A DNA stretch of 64,000 bases from Phycisphaerales bacterium. Lineage in GTDB: Bacteria; Planctomycetota; Phycisphaerae; UBA1845. The DNA is taken from contig JADZBE010000011.1 in assembly GCA_020852275.1 (NCBI GenBank), positions 159,539 to 223,538 of the forward strand. Reading direction: 5' to 3'. The position numbers and the translations under genes are program-made. This document shows, in pieces, positions 60,570-64,000 of this stretch (its first letter is position 1; every line of letters starts with the position of its first letter). The notes beneath the pieces are model-generated. The model was not told the origin of the DNA and searched no databases. It saw only the letters and a program-made list of their open reading frames with translations.

Positions 60570-62354
60570 ATGACTGTGTACTCCTTCCTGGCGAGTGTGG
60601 TCGTGGGGCTCATGTTGGCGCCAACGGGGATGGCCGATGGCCCTCCTGCTTTTGTGTGGGTCGGATCGAACGGCGGTATTGGGGCGGAACACGGGGATGA
60701 AGGCGTGCGATCGGCTATTTGTGGATCGGCTGAAAGGTCCGTGTGGACTGCCGATGACTTTTATTATGTGACCGGGCTTGATCTGGACTGGGATCCGACC
60801 AGCGCAACCGTGTTTCGTCAACCTGTCGGTTCGTACGACTTTGCAGTGAGCTTGGTGGAGGCGAACGGTACCCTGGCGACTCAACTGATCATTGGGGATG
60901 AACAATGGGAGACGGTACTCGACATCGTTGACACGGGCGCATGTGTAGCCTACTGCGGAGTTTTTGGTCCAGAAGCGGGAAGTTCATATTCATTGGATTT
61001 TGATCCCTTCGATGGGATTGACATTCACACGGCGCATACCCGCCCCGGAACAGACGATAGCTTTGCCACAATCCTGTCTTCGCAAGAAGGAGGCTTACAG
61101 TACTCTTGGACAGTCACTTTTGGGGGGAGCGGAGGAGATGCTGCGGAGTCGATTGCGCCAAGTGAAGACGGCGTCTGGCTTTCTGGGCATTTCTTCGAGA
61201 CCGCCGATCTCGATCCGGGCTTCGGTGAGACCTGGCGCACCTCAAACGGGGCCAGGGACTTGTTCGTGATGAAACTCAACTGGCGCGGCGAGCTCGTGTG
61301 GGTCAACACTGTAGGAGGACCTCTTAGCGAGCGCCCGTACCGCATCGGTTTGAATGCGAGAGGTGACGGCTACATAATTGGGCAATTCGGAGCCACAGTC
61401 GACTTCGACCCTGGACCGGGCGAGGACTACCAGACGGCAATGGGAAGCTCGAATGTCTTTGTTACAAGCTACGCCATTGATGGGAGCTACCGCTGGACTC
61501 GTACCTTGGCGCCCAATCTAACCCCGACCGGTTACGGCTTGAGTGTTCGTGGAGATGATCAAGTCCTCATCGACGGCTTTTTCGAGGATACCATGGACGT
61601 TGATCCGGGCCCCGGCGAGTTGTTATTGACGGCGCGCGGCGACATTAATGGGCTGTTGTCCATGTGGACGCCGGACGGCGAACATGTGTGGAGTCGGCAG
61701 ATTGGCGGTCCTGGCGCGGCTGCGGTGGCTGCGGCGGAGTTCGACCATGAAGGGCACATTCTGGCCACCGGCTGGTTCATGGACGAAGTGGACTTCAATT
61801 ATGGCGGGGAGCCAGACATTCGCGTATCGCAGGGCGGTTTGGATGCGTTTCTCTCGCGCTTCACGCCCGACGGCGAGTACGAATGGACCATCACCTGGGG
61901 CGGGGCTTTGGATGAGGACTTCGGGTTTGACTTGGCCGCGCATGAGAACGGCGACATCTCCGTTTCCGGCTACTTTCAAGGCACGGTCGATTTCGACCCG
62001 GGAGCGGGCGTGACGGAGCTGACGGCCGTGGGGAACCGCGACATGTTCCTCGTCCGCTTCACGTGTCCGCAGGAGTGTCCGGAATTGCTCAAGCACCGCG
62101 CCGCCGGCGGCGTTGGAATCGTGAAATCCAAACTGGTCACCTCGCTGCCGTCGGGCCGCGCCACCGTGGAATGCACCGGCGACGCCGGCACGTTCACACG
62201 CGCCAAGCGCCTTGATGCGGATGGCCGGGGCAAGCTCAAACTGAGAAACATCCCCGCAGGCGACTACACCTGTTCGGTCACACGGCTGGAAGACGGCGCG
62301 GGCGCGACCGCCTGCGAAGGATCGTTCGAGTCGAGGGATGTGACGGTGGAGTGA
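60570..62354 (+). CDS. Exported DFDPG-repeat (propeller-like) protein with C-terminal module
   Basis: Protein of 594 residues; signal peptide SFLASVVVGLMLAPTGMA. The mature start PAFVWVGSNGGIGAEHGDEG and WTADDFYYVTGLDLDWDPTS defines an N-terminal domain shared with the next gene. Then come repeats ending in DLDPGFGE, VDFDPGPGED, MDVDPGPGEL, VDFNYGGEP and VDFDPGAGVT, a Cys pair TCPQECPELL, and the terminal module (RATVECTGDAGTFTRAKRLD, RNIPAGDYTCSVTRL). Same layout as 50668-52446. Function unknown; probably extracellular. Confidence 0.8.
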   Translation: MTVYSFLASVVVGLMLAPTGMADGPPAFVWVGSNGGIGAEHGDEGVRSAICGSAERSVWTADDFYYVTGLDLDWDPTSATVFRQPVGSYDFAVSLVEANGTLATQLIIGDEQWETVLDIVDTGACVAYCGVFGPEAGSSYSLDFDPFDGIDIHTAHTRPGTDDSFATILSSQEGGLQYSWTVTFGGSGGDAAESIAPSEDGVWLSGHFFETADLDPGFGETWRTSNGARDLFVMKLNWRGELVWVNTVGGPLSERPYRIGLNARGDGYIIGQFGATVDFDPGPGEDYQTAMGSSNVFVTSYAIDGSYRWTRTLAPNLTPTGYGLSVRGDDQVLIDGFFEDTMDVDPGPGELLLTARGDINGLLSMWTPDGEHVWSRQIGGPGAAAVAAAEFDHEGHILATGWFMDEVDFNYGGEPDIRVSQGGLDAFLSRFTPDGEYEWTITWGGALDEDFGFDLAAHENGDISVSGYFQGTVDFDPGAGVTELTAVGNRDMFLVRFTCPQECPELLKHRAAGGVGIVKSKLVTSLPSGRATVECTGDAGTFTRAKRLDADGRGKLKLRNIPAGDYTCSVTRLEDGAGATACEGSFESRDVTVE

Positions 62355-62383
62355 CGCACGCGGCGTGACGGGAGTCTCATCTT

Positions 62384-64000
62384 ATGCAAGCAAGACAGCA
62401 ATCTCCACTCTTTCCGCGCACGGGTCGTTGTGGCACGGTTGTGGTAATAACCATCGCCGCAGTCGTCGGCCTGCTCACGGGTAAAACCTCCTTGGCCTGC
62501 AGCGACCTGCCCGAGTTTGTTTGGGTGGGATCAAATGGCGGCGTAGGCGCGCAACATGGAGATGAAGGCGTAAGAACAGCGCTTTGTCCATCCGTGGGGG
62601 GTGACGTTTGGGCTGCGGACGATTTTTATCATGTGGAGCCGCTAGACTTGGATTGGGATCCCACCTCAAGAACTCAGCATCGAGACTCATTAGGATCCTA
62701 TGATATCGCTCTCAGCCGTGTCCATAGTCAAGGCAACTTGGAGTCACAGCTTATTATCGCCGGTGAACATTGGGAAACTGTCATTGGGATGCGAACGGTG
62801 GGTGCAAGCCTCTTTTACTGTGGAGAGTTCGGCCCCGAACATACTGATTCCTATACGCTGGATTTTGATCCCACGGACGGAATCGACTGGCATACGACGC
62901 ACACGGATCGTGGAACCGGTGACGCCTTCCTGACGATGTTGCAACTTGAAGACGGAATGGTCAACTATGGTTGGACCCGCACCTGGGGCGGAACCTCGTA
63001 CGATGCCGCGCTCGACGTCGACTCGGACGGCGATGGCAACTGGGTGGTAGGACAGTTTGACGGTGCTTGCGATTTCAATCAGGACGGCAATTCCGAATGG
63101 AGATACTCGAATGGGTTCGGAGATGTCTTCGTGATGCGTTTGTCGGCTGCGGGCGAGTTCTTGTGGGTTTCAACCTTTGGCGGAGACGACGATGACGAGC
63201 CCTTTGACGTGCGTGTGAGCTCGGCGGGGGACGGCTACGTCTTAGGCGAGTTCTATGGGAGTGTAGACTTCGATCCCGGACCTGGTGAGGACTACCATAC
63301 AGGCCGTGGGGGGTCTGATGTGTTTCTCTCGAAGTACAGTTCTGACGGAACCTATCTCTGGACTCGAACCTTGGAACCCAACCGGAGTCCCAGCGGCTAT
63401 CGTTTGGAGATCAACCGGGAAGGCGAGCTGCTCATCGGGGGTTTCTTCGAGGACACCATGGACGTAGATCCGGGGGCGGGTGAACTCCTGCTGACGGCGC
63501 GTGGCGACCTGGACGGCTTGGTTTCCGTGTGGACGCCGGATGGCGAACACGTATGGAGCAGGCAGATCGGTGGGGAAGGATCGCGCGTCGCTGTTGGATC
63601 AGCAGTTTTCGATGACGGTGGGAGTGTCATAGCCGTCGGAACGTTTTCAGGCGACCTGGACTTTAATGACGCCGGTCCGCCGGATGTTCATGCCTCTCGC
63701 GGCGGGCGCGACGCCTTCATGACGAGGTTCTCGCCGGAAGGCGAATACGAATGGACGGTCACGTGGGGAGGACTTGGGGAGGAGGATGCTGCCACCCACG
63801 CTACGGCCCATGAGAACGGCGACATCACGGTCGCCGGCCTATTCCAAGGCACGGTCGATTTCGATCCGGGCCCGGGCGTGACGGAGCTGACGGCCGTGGG
63901 CAACCGCGACATGTTCCTCCTCCGCTTCACGTGTCCGCAGGAATGTCCAGAATTGCTTAAGCATCGCGCCTCAGGGGGCGCAGGAGTCGCCAAGTCCAAG
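62384..64000 (+). CDS. Exported DFDPG-repeat protein, cut by window end
   Basis: Open from ATG 62384 to the last base (539 codons without a stop). The N-terminus (VVVITIAAVVGLLTGKTSLA) fits a signal peptide. LPEFVWVGSNGGVGAQHGDE and WAADDFYHVEPLDLDWDPTS repeat the N-terminal domain of the upstream gene. The repeats (VDFDPGPGED, MDVDPGAGEL, VDFDPGPGVT) and TCPQECPELLKHRA match it collinearly. It is a tandem paralogue; only the final C-terminal module lies outside the window. Confidence 0.82.
   Translation, partial: MQARQQSPLFPRTGRCGTVVVITIAAVVGLLTGKTSLACSDLPEFVWVGSNGGVGAQHGDEGVRTALCPSVGGDVWAADDFYHVEPLDLDWDPTSRTQHRDSLGSYDIALSRVHSQGNLESQLIIAGEHWETVIGMRTVGASLFYCGEFGPEHTDSYTLDFDPTDGIDWHTTHTDRGTGDAFLTMLQLEDGMVNYGWTRTWGGTSYDAALDVDSDGDGNWVVGQFDGACDFNQDGNSEWRYSNGFGDVFVMRLSAAGEFLWVSTFGGDDDDEPFDVRVSSAGDGYVLGEFYGSVDFDPGPGEDYHTGRGGSDVFLSKYSSDGTYLWTRTLEPNRSPSGYRLEINREGELLIGGFFEDTMDVDPGAGELLLTARGDLDGLVSVWTPDGEHVWSRQIGGEGSRVAVGSAVFDDGGSVIAVGTFSGDLDFNDAGPPDVHASRGGRDAFMTRFSPEGEYEWTVTWGGLGEEDAATHATAHENGDITVAGLFQGTVDFDPGPGVTELTAVGNRDMFLLRFTCPQECPELLKHRASGGAGVAKSK

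Overview
The window comes from a high-GC bacterium, most probably a planctomycete (Planctomycetota). I infer this from several traits together. There is a Cys-rich C-terminal tag of the type C-x2-C-x-YDLRGN-x3-RCPECG on a membrane protein (22601-23242). There is an N-terminal CxxC/CxxC zinc ribbon on another membrane protein (28932-30050). A pseudopilin has a long DUF1559-like body (32197-33060). The dispersed repeat CCGAACCCGTAGCGCAAGCG is present at 40246 and 47890-48031. Many large Sec-exported proteins of low annotation are encoded. No rRNA or other marker is present, so I do not go below phylum.

Left part, 1 to about 26.2 kb, looks like one or more mobile islands. It opens with a type I restriction-modification operon in an unusual layout: hsdR (cut by the window edge), a nucleotidyl-cyclase-like gene, hsdS, a DUF5131 three-Cys gene, its TcmP partner, and hsdM, mostly joined by ATGA overlaps. 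Next come an IS66-type tnpA remnant, an orphan Rhs fragment with an internal stop, a candidate immunity gene, and a 2541-residue exported Rhs/YD-repeat protein with a variable C-terminal tip (8463-16088). After a repeat-bearing gap there is a phage packaging pair (terS, terL), an HNH protein, small phage-like genes, a HARE-HTH protein with a Lys-rich middle, and a ParB-like/DNA methylase carrying a 274-residue intein. No portal, capsid or integrase gene is visible. The right border may be the 3' half of a tRNA-Gly(GCC) at 26160-26206, an attachment-site scar.

Middle part, about 26.4 to 48 kb, is mostly chromosomal backbone: exported proteins, a tRNA-Val(CAC), a GNAT acetyltransferase, a TrkA-type protein with an altered channel filter, a pseudopilin, a HemW-like radical SAM enzyme, RNase PH, a FAD oxidoreductase, a serine acetyltransferase, a glycosylation-type pair (NTP-transferase/radical-SAM-like plus DUF115/Maf), a frameshifted PIN toxin with its antitoxin, Aat, an unusual FolD, a four-cluster ferredoxin and a Fur regulator.

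Right part, about 48.4 to 64 kb, holds two clusters of exported beta-rich proteins (48462-53472 and 58917-64000). They are separated by a housekeeping block on the minus strand: clpX, a small membrane protein, ilvE, an ABC ATPase and a LOG-family protein. Each cluster contains small or medium proteins with a W...NW entry motif and large propeller-like proteins with DFDPG repeats and a common C-terminal module. A 7-bp tandem repeat lies just upstream of the first gene of each cluster. In the second cluster the repeat (GTCAGCC x9) sits between a well-placed ATG and a reading frame that encodes a signal peptide but has no start of its own. One more repeat unit would join them. This candidate phase-variable switch is the most interesting single signal I found.
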